Shown here: positions 22,538 through 33,324 of the stretch, piece after piece | Position numbering within the stretch: the stretch's first letter is position 1 | Layout of the letters: each line of letters opens with the position of its first letter | Assembly (NCBI RefSeq): GCF_000516985.1 | Contig: NW_006917094.1 | Location: forward strand, 2,046,001-2,110,000 | Direction of reading: 5' to 3' | DNA length: 64,000 nucleotides | DNA from: Pestalotiopsis fici W106-1 | Lineage: Eukaryota; Ascomycota; Sordariomycetes; Amphisphaeriales; Sporocadaceae | Notes under the pieces: model-generated | The model's database searches: none | What the model saw: only the letters and a program-made list of their open reading frames with translations | What the model was told of the DNA's origin: nothing | Position numbers and translations under genes: made by a program

Positions 22538-25500
22538 TCAATAGCCGTTGCCGTTCGCATAATCTCCAGGTTGGGGGCTGACGGCTCCACTACCACTCGC
22601 GCTGCCGGTTCCTGAAAAATAGCTCTGGTCGATGCGGAAGATCCAGTCAAGCTTGTCACGCTCGTTGCGCGCGGCAAACAGCCAAGTATTGTCTGTGCCA
22701 TATATGGCAAAAACGCCCGCCTGCAAGCGCTCACTCAAGCCACCTAAGCCGGGGCCAGCAGAGCTGCCGCCTAGTCCCGTCCAGATAGAAGATACAATCC
22801 GGCCCGATGATGTTCTACGATGACCAGGTCGGAAGTCTCCTTGTGCGGAGCCTTCTTCATCATCGTCATGTGGATCTTGTCCACTAAAGAGCGCCAGTAT
22901 CTCTGGTTGACTATCAACTCTCGAGTTACGTAGGCTAACGATGGCCACCTCGTCGCCATCTGTGGCACTGTGGATGTGGATATATGGCCGCCGCAACTCA
23001 ACGAAGCGCTTGACCCATTTGCTCGAGTCGTTGTTGGGAACTAGAAGGTAGCCCCCTTTCAGAACCTTTGGATTTTTGGGCACCCGAACTATTGTTGTGA
23101 TCAAGGCAGGAGGGGCGCTAGATTCCGGAGCCACACCATCTGCTGGAGGTGCAGTATTTTCTGGACTTAGAATCTGAATCACTGGATCCGGGTAACTTCC
23201 CCATAGCTTGAGACATTTCTTGAGGATCAAAGTCTCGTGTTCCCCAAAGTCCGACTTGGGAACTGATTCTTCAACAGGCTCTTCCGGTGATGCTTCTTCA
23301 TCATCCACCGATTCAGTCTTTGGCTCATCTGGGGCGGCAGTTTCATCCACCTCCTCGTTATTCTCAGGATCCTGGGGTTTGGGCGTCGAGGGCCGTGAAG
23401 ACTGAGGGGTGTCGTTTAGGAGTGCATGAATAGAGTCATCATCATTGCCTTTAGGGATGGGGGAGAACTCGTCCGACTCAGACTGGTGATCCTCTTCTTC
23501 AGGCGGATTCTTTGGTTCTGGAAGACCGATTTTCTTGAGGAAGATTTGAGCAGCGCCTATCTCGGCAATCCGTCTTCGCTTCTTCTGGGCTGCAATGAAA
23601 TCGCCAATGAGCGAAACGCCTCGCGGGCTCCAATTGTTCAAATTTTCTTCGCCCTTGACGTAGCCATGTTGACTATTGATTCTCCAGAGATCACCGACTC
23701 TTTTGATGGGCGCAGGACGCATAGTGAGTGTGTAGATGGTGCTTGACGAGTGGACGATGCGAATGTGCTGCCATAATGCAGACAGCATCGAAGCCTGTCT
23801 AATAAATGTTCTTCCAAGGATTTGACAGTAAATGTTCGTTGAGAACTTCATTGGCTCTGCGAGCTTGTCTGAACTGATGTCCCAAGACAGCGACATTTGC
23901 ACCTTGTACTTGTCCACTGTCGTCCGATCCAGTAATAGTGAGTTGTGTAAACTCGAATCCCACTGGCCGCTAATCGTGACACTGCGGGTACCATTGGCGT
24001 TCTGGCGGAAGGTCGGTTTGGAGCTGAGCCGGAGAGGAATATCCGGAGCAGCAGCTGCCATATCAGGAACCTTTCCAGCGTGATCTACCAGCTGAATCTT
24101 TCCAACACGAACAGATGTGATATCATCCCAAGGTAATGCATCGCCAGAACTGTGTGTGAGATTAATAGCTATGCGCCTTTGAAGACCCTGGTGAAGTTGG
24201 AAAGTGCCAGTATCGAGCTCGCTAGTCTGTGTTACTTCGACTGGCACGTAATCGCCATTCTCCGAAAGTTCAAGAATCTGGACTCGAGCAAGGAGGTCGT
24301 GTTTCTCCTCGGTGAAAAAGTGTGACTCGTTGATACGAGCATCACGCTTTGGCTTGTTCTCTGCACCGGGTACAGCGTCTCGCATTTCGTCCCAACTAAG
24401 AAGCTTGTCGAGATGCATTGTAGAGACCTTTGCGAAAATAGCAACGCGCAAGTTGGTGTTCTGCGGTCCGAACAATGGCACGCTCATACTATGAACACTG
24501 TCAAAACGAATGGGTCCCTCATCAAAGTCCTTGATCATCTGAGTCGTGGTGACGCTGTCTTCTGAAACGCCGGGAATGAAAAGCTGGGCGTGCACATCAG
24601 TTCCCTCTCGCTCGGCAAAACCAACCATGTCGTGCATGACCACATTGTACTTGAGCGTGCTAGATGGAGCCCGAGCGCTTGAAGGCTCAAGAGACAATTT
24701 AAGAATGCCAATGGCGTGAGAAGTGTGGGGTGAGAGGACATCAAGGTTGAAGTCCTGAACCCGGCTGTCGAAGACTGCTTTCAGAGGCACGTCGACCTCG
24801 CCGACAAGGGAGTATTCCGGCATGCAAGTTTCCACAAACGGGTTGTCGAGCTTGAAATGTTGACTATACTCTGGCTGATCCAAATACTGATGCATCTGCC
24901 TCATTTGTCGAACTCGGTCATGAAGCTTCTCGAGACTCCAGAGGTGCACCACGGTATGCTTATAGTCAACAACCCGGATGCCAACACATGGTTTCTGTGC
25001 CTCTTCCAGGGCAATGTCGTCACCCTCATTTGACACTCCGTTAAGCACCATATCGTAGGATGAGCATAGGGCGTGTCCAGCGTCCACAACGGTAAATTGA
25101 AAGACAACGTTCTCGCCAAGCTCCTCGCTCATAATTTGCGCTTCTTTCAGGGTGGCGGCGTGTTGCAGTACCTTCTCAGCCATTTGCACGTAATGACGAC
25201 TCCTCCAGTGCGCGAGTGCCTTCTTGGCTCTTTCGACCTCTTCTTTCGAAAGCTTTGGCTTCGCTTTTGGCCTCTTTAGTGGGTCGAGCTTCTCAATCTT
25301 GGCCTCAAACTCTTGCTTTTGCGCCTCGAGCTGTTTCTGCATATCGGCCTTTAACTGAATCAATGTCTCTTCCATTCTAACCTTCTCCTTCTTGATTTCC
25401 TCGAACTCGACATTTCCAGCTTCGGCGTCCTTGAGTTGTTCCTGATACTCGCCCTTCTGTTTCTCCAATTGTGTCTGCATGACTTCACGGATTTCCTTCA

Positions 25501-27778
25501 GTCTGTCATCGTTCTCGCCGGCTTTTGGGGTCGAAGGTATCGTCAGTGCCGTGTCAAGGGACAGGTTGTCAATTGTGCCTGTCGACATGTACTTTTCCCG
25601 TACAGGGTACGAAGTCACCGAGTCCAAGTCCTCCTCGCCCTCCTTGCCAAAGACACGCTCTGCTCGGGCACGCTGCACGTCTTCAAACAAAGCATTGAGC
25701 TCTTCATCGGTCAATTTGGCCAAGTTTTGCTCCGTCTGGCCTAGAATAGCACCCGCCGCTTCGCGTCTTGCGTATGACCAGTCGGAATCAGTGCCACGGA
25801 ATGGGGCAGGAGACTCTGGCCGACTATCGCCAATGTCAGATCCCGCTTTGCTGATTGACCTCTCGTGAGTGGGCCTTGTCGGGGTAGGTGAGGTGCGGTC
25901 GAGGCCCAGTTGAGTTGCTGTCACAGATTGACGCAGCAGCGACTGCCGGGTCTCATCACGCTCAGCTTTGGCTTCCATGGGATGATTAAATCTGAAAATG
26001 TGGAAATCTCCAAGAATAATGCGGTATCCTGAATGCAGTCGACTCGGTTCACTTATTCTTTTTCCATTCACCATGACAGCAGCGCCTTCGTTGGGAACAA
26101 TCGTCACAGTACCATCTGCGGCGTTCTCGAATTTGCAGTGCTCATGCAATATACGCGTGCCGTTCAACCGGATGTTGACTTGATTATCCGCGTTTGATTC
26201 CACATTTCCGACAGTCGTCGTACCGGGCTTGAGATTGTACACCAAACACTCTGCGAGAAGGGGATCGTCAGATAAGTTGACCAAATGGGGCATTTTCTTG
26301 GGTGTATGCAACCCAATGAAACCCTTCTCGATGCTGATTCCAAGTTCTTCCAGTGCCGCTTCACGTTCTTTATGAATTTCTTCCGTCTTCAGCAGCTTCT
26401 CTTCCCAGGTTTGGTTTAGATCCGTCAGCAACTTCTCGCTCTGGCTGAGTTGCTCGGCAATTTCGGCTTTCGAAACCTTCTTGACTGTGCCGTCTGAAGA
26501 TGTGATACTAACGATCTGCTGCTCGAGAGGTGTTCCTTCAGCATAGACTTCATCGGGTGGGACGGCAGATCCACCACTTCCACCAGCAGCGGCACCTCCG
26601 CCGCCACCGCCCAGTTTACTTCGCAACAAGGCAAGTTCCTCTTTGAGCTCCCTGATCATGCGAGCATTCGCGTCTTCGTTCACAACAGCGTGGTTCTTGA
26701 TACGTTTGGCGGAATCGGCGTAACGCAGGGTGCTTAGGGTTTCGTCATAATTGATGTCGGCCGGACTGATAGCTGCTATCATGGCAGTCATACTGTTTCC
26801 TCCCAGAGAGTCCTTCAAGAGCCACGTCAAGACACTGTCTCGGTATGGAACCTGACCTCCAGCTCCTCCTCCTTTCTTCTTCTTTCCGGTGGACAGATCG
26901 GCCAACGCTGCAATGACACGACCCAACGTGGACAAGGATCTGTTGATCTCAGCACCTTCTTTGAGACGAGCTCCCGTGGCTCCTGTAGAGGTCGCACGCT
27001 CTGAACCAGCAAGATCCACCAGACTGATCTTGGCAGCCTTCTCCATTGCCATTTTTGTCTCCGGATCGAACCTTTTCTGAGTCACCATGAGTGTAAAGAC
27101 AGCGTGACTTCGACTGGATGTTTCGTTCATGTTCGTCGCGGCGACTGTTCTTGCCTTGTTACCCTCGTCCATGAGGTTTTCAATCTCCTGAAAGCTTGTA
27201 ACAACCAACTTTGCCAAATCTTCAACATACGGACCCGTCGAAGGATGCTCTCGAACCTTGAGATTGCCTTTGGTTGATGGATTCAGCAGGTCGCGGACAC
27301 GCTCGTTGTAGATTTCGAGATATGAGACCTCGACGGTACATTTTAGATTCGAGTCTTGTTGCATCTGCTCAATACGCGTGAACATGTCTTGGCAAATTTT
27401 CGGAATGATACCATGTTCTTTTCCGTATCCCATCATGGAATAGGACTTTCCGGAACCGGTCTGACCATATGCAAAGATACAGTTATTATAGCCCTGGAAG
27501 GCATTATCCAAGAGGGGTTTGCCCAAATCGTCGTGGAGATGATGCTGTTCGGCATAGTTTGGGTCGGCTTTGCTGAAAGACCAGTAGGATCTGTCAAAGG
27601 CAAAAGCTTTCGGAGCATTGTCTTTTGCGCCTTTTCCACCACCGCCCGAAGCGTCCGGTGGCGGTGTCAGGACGGTTTGGTTTCCGTTCATTTCGACGAT
27701 ACATTTTGACCCTCTCTCGATTTCTCTGCTATTGAACGGCCGCACTCGCACCACCACCTTGATGTTTCCGCCTGCCAT
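22538..27778 (-). CDS. uncA: Kinesin-3 motor, UNC-104/KIF1A type
   Basis: A single uninterrupted frame of 1746 aa. The motor domain is at the N-terminus: VVVRVRPFN, P-loop GQTGSGKS at about residues 104-111, NMNETSSRSHAVF (switch I) and LVDLAGSERA (switch II), ending near residue 370. A neck and coiled coil are followed by an FHA domain (about 490-620, with RLNGTRILHEHCKF and VNGKRISEPSRL). More coiled coil follows, then the kinesin-3-specific central region, and a C-terminal PH domain at about 1570-1720 (KGGYLLVPNNDSSKWVKRFVELRRPYI...WIFRIDQ). This is the order of UNC-104/KIF1A proteins and of fungal UncA/Kin3, which move early endosomes and other vesicles toward microtubule plus ends in hyphae. 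The PH domain binds phosphoinositides on cargo. The symbol is transferred from Aspergillus by domain architecture. All motor motifs look intact. Confidence 0.95.
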   Translation of the reverse strand: MAGGNIKVVVRVRPFNSREIERGSKCIVEMNGNQTVLTPPPDASGGGGKGAKDNAPKAFAFDRSYWSFSKADPNYAEQHHLHDDLGKPLLDNAFQGYNNCIFAYGQTGSGKSYSMMGYGKEHGIIPKICQDMFTRIEQMQQDSNLKCTVEVSYLEIYNERVRDLLNPSTKGNLKVREHPSTGPYVEDLAKLVVTSFQEIENLMDEGNKARTVAATNMNETSSRSHAVFTLMVTQKRFDPETKMAMEKAAKISLVDLAGSERATSTGATGARLKEGAEINRSLSTLGRVIAALADLSTGKKKKGGGAGGQVPYRDSVLTWLLKDSLGGNSMTAMIAAISPADINYDETLSTLRYADSAKRIKNHAVVNEDANARMIRELKEELALLRSKLGGGGGGAAAGGSGGSAVPPDEVYAEGTPLEQQIVSITSSDGTVKKVSKAEIAEQLSQSEKLLTDLNQTWEEKLLKTEEIHKEREAALEELGISIEKGFIGLHTPKKMPHLVNLSDDPLLAECLVYNLKPGTTTVGNVESNADNQVNIRLNGTRILHEHCKFENAADGTVTIVPNEGAAVMVNGKRISEPSRLHSGYRIILGDFHIFRFNHPMEAKAERDETRQSLLRQSVTATQLGLDRTSPTPTRPTHERSISKAGSDIGDSRPESPAPFRGTDSDWSYARREAAGAILGQTEQNLAKLTDEELNALFEDVQRARAERVFGKEGEEDLDSVTSYPVREKYMSTGTIDNLSLDTALTIPSTPKAGENDDRLKEIREVMQTQLEKQKGEYQEQLKDAEAGNVEFEEIKKEKVRMEETLIQLKADMQKQLEAQKQEFEAKIEKLDPLKRPKAKPKLSKEEVERAKKALAHWRSRHYVQMAEKVLQHAATLKEAQIMSEELGENVVFQFTVVDAGHALCSSYDMVLNGVSNEGDDIALEEAQKPCVGIRVVDYKHTVVHLWSLEKLHDRVRQMRQMHQYLDQPEYSQHFKLDNPFVETCMPEYSLVGEVDVPLKAVFDSRVQDFNLDVLSPHTSHAIGILKLSLEPSSARAPSSTLKYNVVMHDMVGFAEREGTDVHAQLFIPGVSEDSVTTTQMIKDFDEGPIRFDSVHSMSVPLFGPQNTNLRVAIFAKVSTMHLDKLLSWDEMRDAVPGAENKPKRDARINESHFFTEEKHDLLARVQILELSENGDYVPVEVTQTSELDTGTFQLHQGLQRRIAINLTHSSGDALPWDDITSVRVGKIQLVDHAGKVPDMAAAAPDIPLRLSSKPTFRQNANGTRSVTISGQWDSSLHNSLLLDRTTVDKYKVQMSLSWDISSDKLAEPMKFSTNIYCQILGRTFIRQASMLSALWQHIRIVHSSSTIYTLTMRPAPIKRVGDLWRINSQHGYVKGEENLNNWSPRGVSLIGDFIAAQKKRRRIAEIGAAQIFLKKIGLPEPKNPPEEEDHQSESDEFSPIPKGNDDDSIHALLNDTPQSSRPSTPKPQDPENNEEVDETAAPDEPKTESVDDEEASPEEPVEESVPKSDFGEHETLILKKCLKLWGSYPDPVIQILSPENTAPPADGVAPESSAPPALITTIVRVPKNPKVLKGGYLLVPNNDSSKWVKRFVELRRPYIHIHSATDGDEVAIVSLRNSRVDSQPEILALFSGQDPHDDDEEGSAQGDFRPGHRRTSSGRIVSSIWTGLGGSSAGPGLGGLSERLQAGVFAIYGTDNTWLFAARNERDKLDWIFRIDQSYFSGTGSASGSGAVSPQPGDYANGNGY

Positions 27779-29876
27779 GGTTACAATGGGTGGAGGAAAG
27801 CGCCTCCTCGCCTCCTACACTGCTGGAATGGTTCTGGTAATCGAAGCAGCATGCGACCGATGGCGCTGTTCGTCTTGCGCCCAACGGGATGTATGCGGCT
27901 GTAGGGCGCCAGCTACTCGGCGCTTTGCAACGTTTGCCGCACGGTCAGGTGTTGGCTCGGGCCTCGCATTCAGCACCTAGGTCGACTGATTGAAGTGCGC
28001 ATCCCCTGGAGATCGAAGCCAGGCCGTAACGGCAGCGAAGACGACGGCGGCGCAGGCAATATGATGAGTCCAGGTATCGTAATGTTTCGTTCGTAGACAG
28101 GCAAAGATAGGGACTGCACTGACGAGCTCAGTGGAAGCACTGTCAAAGGAGCGTTGCAGAGTGCTAGCCTGCACCCAGCCAAACCTTGTCAAGGATGTAG
28201 CTTCGAGAGATGCAGCCGGGGAAGTGGCTGCACTTGATAAACTCTGGCGTTGCTGACTTCTTGACGTTGCTATTTGGTGCCGTGATCGCCTAAACTATCT
28301 GTCGTTGTGTGGTTCGTTGCGGCTGTGTCGTTCGTTTGTCGTCGTGTTCGTCTTATCGTCGTCGTCGTTGTCGGTGGTTACCGTTGGTATTTTGTGGTCA
28401 TGTCAGCTGTCAACAAAAAAAATGACGAATGGGCGGTTTGTGCAGTACAAAGCACCGCACTCAGCAGGCAGATCGACGCGGTCGCGCTCTGGTCCCTCCC
28501 CCAAACGGAAGCTCAAGCTGATTGGTGCTTTGGCACAGGGAAATTGCAGCTCTAGGTGGATTCCACGTGTGTGCTTACAAGGGTCATTCCTGCCCTCGGA
28601 CAAAGTCAAGGCAAGTCACTGGTCATAAGCCTAATGCATAAGACTGCCAAAATTTGGTAGCCAGGATTCCCCATGGGTGTCGATCTCTACCCGGCAGATC
28701 TTTGGACGAACAATTATCTACTGCGATGTTTGTTTATCGAGGTCATCAAACACGCATGTGCATGCATACATTAATCGCATTGTCATATATCTGTTTCGTT
28801 TGTTTTGGCTATTCATCTGATGTTTTTGTAGCATTCTGCAGGCCAAGTCCGAGTTATTTGGTACCGCTAAGCTCCCCCGCACTGCCTAGACCAGTAGCGT
28901 TCTCCTTCCAAGCTCAAGCCCTGGAGCCTCGCAGCTAGCTGCTAAAACCCCGCCCTATCTAAGGTTGACACAGGGCAATGACAGCTGCGCCATGTGTAGA
29001 AGAAACTCTATGACTGATGCCGCTGATTCTCCAAACTGAAAGGTCTTGCCGGAGTTGAGATGCAATTGTGATCGAGTCAGGTGAACTCTATATCCCTTCG
29101 TGTAAGAATATGAGGCTTGGAAAAGTCATTTAGACGTCTCCAAACACCATGCTGCCACGATATGCCACCCTCGCGATGTTTGTAACCTGTATATAATGTC
29201 CACAGTTGCACTTGCTATACGGATCGTCTACTTTGTACACTACATGATTATACGAATATTTTCAGAGCTAGAAACATGAATATTGGCATAACCACATTGC
29301 TCATCTGTGTCCCGTGTAATGTATGTTTGTACGTACTTCGTTATGCTCTGCCAAAAAGAAACAAACTCGAAGCAGATGATTGGTGCCTCCGCTAGACAGG
29401 ACCAATTATACTGTGCGCTAGCTATGCTGAGTTCTTTTGGATCCCTCTAACCTAGGCTCATATGCGCTGTCATAACGCTCCCCAAACTCCCATGTAAGGG
29501 CACTGCAGTCGTGCCAAGGCCAATTACTCTAGATGGGAATAAAGCCGTGAGTCTGCCGCCAATCAATACGCTCTTGTTGGAAAGTCCGATAAAAGGTGGA
29601 ATGATATTGGTACGCCCGCCTATTTTTTGCTTAATCAGAGTCGCTCTTTTCAGTATATGCGCCGACGATCATGCAACTCCAAGAATGCCTTTGGTGAATC
29701 ACCCTTAGAAGCGCATATGCAACTGGAAATGACAACGCAGATTCGATTCCCATTTGTATAAATTTCTCAGCCTCCCCGCCAACTGTCAATCATTTCTTTC
29801 TGTCAACTGAAAACAAATCATTGAGGCGAAAGACAACCTGCCTGCCCCATCACACGGGACAACCAACAGCCCCAAA
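27779..29876. other. Divergent intergenic region between kinesin and P450 genes
   Basis: About 2.1 kb that holds two promoters pointing outward. A TCG/TTG-rich low-complexity block lies at about 28300-28400. The short frames here (up to 107 codons) overlap each other on both strands and show no family pattern. Confidence 0.5.
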
Positions 29877-31784
29877 ATGGCTCTGGCTGTAGAGATTGCG
29901 GCTGCTGTGTCGCTCTTGTACCTGGTGTATCTCGCTGGACATGCCATCTATCTCCTGACGGGCCACCCACTTGCCGGAATCCCCGGGCCAAAGACCAGTG
30001 CCATCAGCCGCATTCCGTATTGGCGTCAATTCTGGAATGGTCAAGATGTGTACTGGATACATAATCTCCACGAGATCTATGGCCCCGTAGTCAGAATTGG
30101 TCCCCATGATGTTAGTTACGCCTCAGCCGACGCGTGGAAGGTTATCCACGGCTCCATCAAGGGCGGGTATACCCTCGGAAAACCGCTTGACGCAAATATC
30201 AGACCAGCCAATGGCAAGTCAAACCTCTGAAGACAAGTTGCACCTACATATTGGCATAGGCATTACTAACAATAATCATGTAGGTGTTGAGAGCATACTC
30301 ACTGCCGATGCCGTCGATCATGCTCGCATGCGTAAACTGTTCTCGCCTGCTTTTTCGGAAAGAGCACTAAGAAAGCAAGAACCGATATTCCAGAAATAGT
30401 GAGTATCGCCTCCATCCCCAATGCCCTTTTTTCTTTCTTCAAAATCTTACAGATCAATTGCTCCTGGTACTCATGACACATCCCTTAGTGCCGATATCTT
30501 TACATCGAAGGTACGCGACATCAACAACAGTGGACAGGCCATTGACATGACTGGACTCTACAACTTTGCCACATTTGATGTCATGGCTGACCTATGTTTT
30601 GGTCATCCACTCGGTCTCCTGGCCAAGAATGAATTCAGCCCATGGGTTCGCTCCGTCTTTGAATCGCTCCAGCTACTGCCAATCATCAGCATCATTCACT
30701 ATTATCCGGTTCTGCTGGCGCTATTTGAACGCTTCCAGCCCAAGTCCGTGACAGAACAGATGCTAGTCCATGCCAAGCACTCGGCAGATCGTGTAGATCA
30801 GAGAATGCAAGAGGGTTCCGACAAGCCCGATATCTGGAATCTCGTCTTGAGTGCTCAAGGCACCGAAAAGGGCCTCAGCTTGGAGGAGATGCACTCCAAC
30901 GCGGACCTTTTCATGATGGCCGGCTCGGAAACAACTGGTGAGTCATGTTCTGTACGCAAATTACAGATATCGACCGACCACGAGACTGAACAAAGTGATG
31001 ATAGCGACCCTTCTCAGCGGAGTGACGTATTACCTGCTGATGAATCCGGAAAAGATGCAGCGTCTGTGCCTAGAGGTCCGAGGCTCATTCAAGAGCACCA
31101 CGGACATCAACTTTGACGGCCTCGGTAATCTCAAATATCTAAACGCTTGCCTCAAAGAAGCCATGCGCATTTACCCGCCACTTCCCATCGGCTCACAACG
31201 GATCGTGCCGAAGGGTGGTTTGACCATACTTGGGCAGTGGATTCCCGAAGATACGCGTGTCTTTTGCCATCATTACTCCATGTACCACTCTACGAGGAAC
31301 TTTAAGAACCCCGAGAGTTTCGTGCCCGAGCGCTGGTTGGGGGATCCAGAGTACAGCGATGATGTGCAAGATGCCCATCAACCATTTAGCTAGTAAGTCA
31401 CTTTTGAAATATTGTTCATTGCATTGTTTGTTCTAGCAGTTGCGCGGCAAACTTGTATTGAGTGCTTCTTCTGAAAGTCTTGTCCTGGCCACCTGCATGT
31501 TAGCAAGGTCGTCAAGCTTCATTTCAGTTGATCCTTGCGTGCAACTGATCAACCAGCGACTTCCTCGGACCGGTAACTGACTCAAACATGGAATTGACAG
31601 CGGACCAAGAAATTGTATTGGTCAGACCATGGCATTGCACGAAATGCGATTGTTCCTGGCATCACTAGTGTATGACTTTGACCTCGCGCTCAGCAACGAC
31701 AACAAAGATTGGGCAAATCAGAAAATATTTGCGCTTTGGTCGAAGGCACCACTAATGGTTTCGGCGAAACCCGTTGTGCGGTAA
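29877..31784 (+). CDS. Cytochrome P450, CYP65/isotrichodermin C-15 hydroxylase-like
   Basis: Five exons: 29877-30213, 30284-30398, 30489-30937, 31005-31392 and 31601-31784, giving 490 aa with all phases consistent. Intron 1 has a GC donor (AATG|GCAAGT, branch TACTAAC). Intron 4 is 208 bp. The N-terminal 30 residues are a membrane anchor, followed by HPLAGIPGPK. The I-helix has MMAGSETT, the K-helix KEAMR gives ExxR, FVPERW follows, and the heme loop across intron 4 is PFSYGPRNCIG with the axial Cys. The N-terminal wording (SRIPYWRQFW...LHEIYGPVVRIGPHDVSY) and the end (NQKIFALWSKAPLM) resemble CYP65 enzymes such as Tri11. It should be an ER monooxygenase of secondary metabolism or detoxification. 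No other biosynthetic genes flank it, so a stand-alone role is likely. Confidence 0.9.
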
Positions 31785-33324
31785 GAAGACGCTTGTATCA
31801 AGAATGTTGATTCGAAGCAGTTTCTGAGATAAGAGTATTTTGGGGGCGAATTAGTAGATCAAGCATGAATCAGTCTCCACTAATGCCGAGAAATCAAAAA
31901 GCTGCAAGATAAAAATAGCCACAACGATGCATCCTGGGTCGTTGGTGCTGGCATGATGGTGAGGACTGGCAATACCGATAGACTGGTATAGTTCAACCCT
32001 TAATTAATCAAAATAAAGTCTCCGACAGCTGCACGTGCGCAATAAGATCAAACACAGAAGTCCAGTGTCTAAGCTGTGCCCCATTACATCCGCTATCGCA
32101 CCACTCGCTGCAAGACTGTATTGCCACGCATCTATTAACCAGATAAGGCCATATATATGATCTGATCCGTTCATGATCAAGCAATTAAAGCCTCCAAGAA
32201 TCGACTGTCGATAAGTCTTGGACGCATATGATGCCGAAGGTTGGCGGTTGCATAGTCCCGAGATTTGTGGGTTGACCCTAGCTATTATTATTATTGTTAT
32301 TATTTGGTGCCAGGCTCGAGCCTTTCTCCCACCGCCATTGTCTACACAGTAGACTCTAAATCAGCGGCCCATCTCGCTACAAGATGTCTTGCGATGGCAC
32401 CAAAGCGTCGATTCAAAGCGGAGAAGGAATACGTTTTCGCAAGCAATGGAAAACAGAGCTGCTAGGTTCGCCCAGAATGAGGAGAATTCGTGACAAGATC
32501 GGCACTAGGTGGGGATACTGAAAGTTCCTCTGAACCCAGCGGCCGCCGCTGTCATTTGTTAGCGGCCTCGAAGGATTTTGGCCAACGCATGGATTTTTCT
32601 TTCTTGTTTAGGGGGGAAAGGGTCCAATACAATTTCATGTCGGCCGACCTCCCAACTACTAGAGCCTTGAGTATTCAGTCATGGAAACTCCGCAATCGTG
32701 TTCAACAATAGGAGCAAATTCATTTCAGAATGCTTGCCAGACATGATCCTTTCAAGGCTGTGTCGGCAACTGCTAAAACCCAACAGTAAGTCACAGTGGA
32801 ACTTGAAAAGGAACTTGTCTGCACTAGAAGCATCGTGGATTGGATCTCACGTCGCTGGAGCTGAGCCTCGACTCCGCAGAACGCGCCAATAACGAAAAAC
32901 TATTATAGTGGGCAGTCGCAGTGGACATCGCCCAGGGTACCAAGGTCCAGAGGTGCGAAAATAGCAAGCCTCGCAAGGGGGAAAGCCAATAATGTTTGTC
33001 AAGATGCAGAAATCCCTGCGGTTGTCTGGGTCCGCGCCCGCGCATTACAGTGAGTTGGACCTGCAAGTCAGCTGTGTGTTGATGAAGTTTGCTCAAAGAA
33101 GAAAGAGAGCAACGTTATTAGGGTGCGGCACGGATAGTTACTTCTTGTTTCTCTCTCGCTATCTTCGGGACGCCGTTTTCTTGGCTCTCCTCTCCGAACT
33201 TGAATTCTGTTTTCCCTTTGTCATCCAAGTAACTTGACTTTTTGTCACGACTTTACACTGGAGAGGCGGGATTGAACCAGCAGCGGGTTCACCGAATCTT
33301 CTTACAGCCCAAACACTACCCGCC
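31785..33324. other. Intergenic region between P450 and membrane lectin-like gene
   Basis: About 1.5 kb. It contains a TTA/TTG triplet-rich patch near 32281-32305. The last 100 bp are pyrimidine-rich, like a fungal promoter leading to the ATG at 33325. No coding signal was found. Confidence 0.5.
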
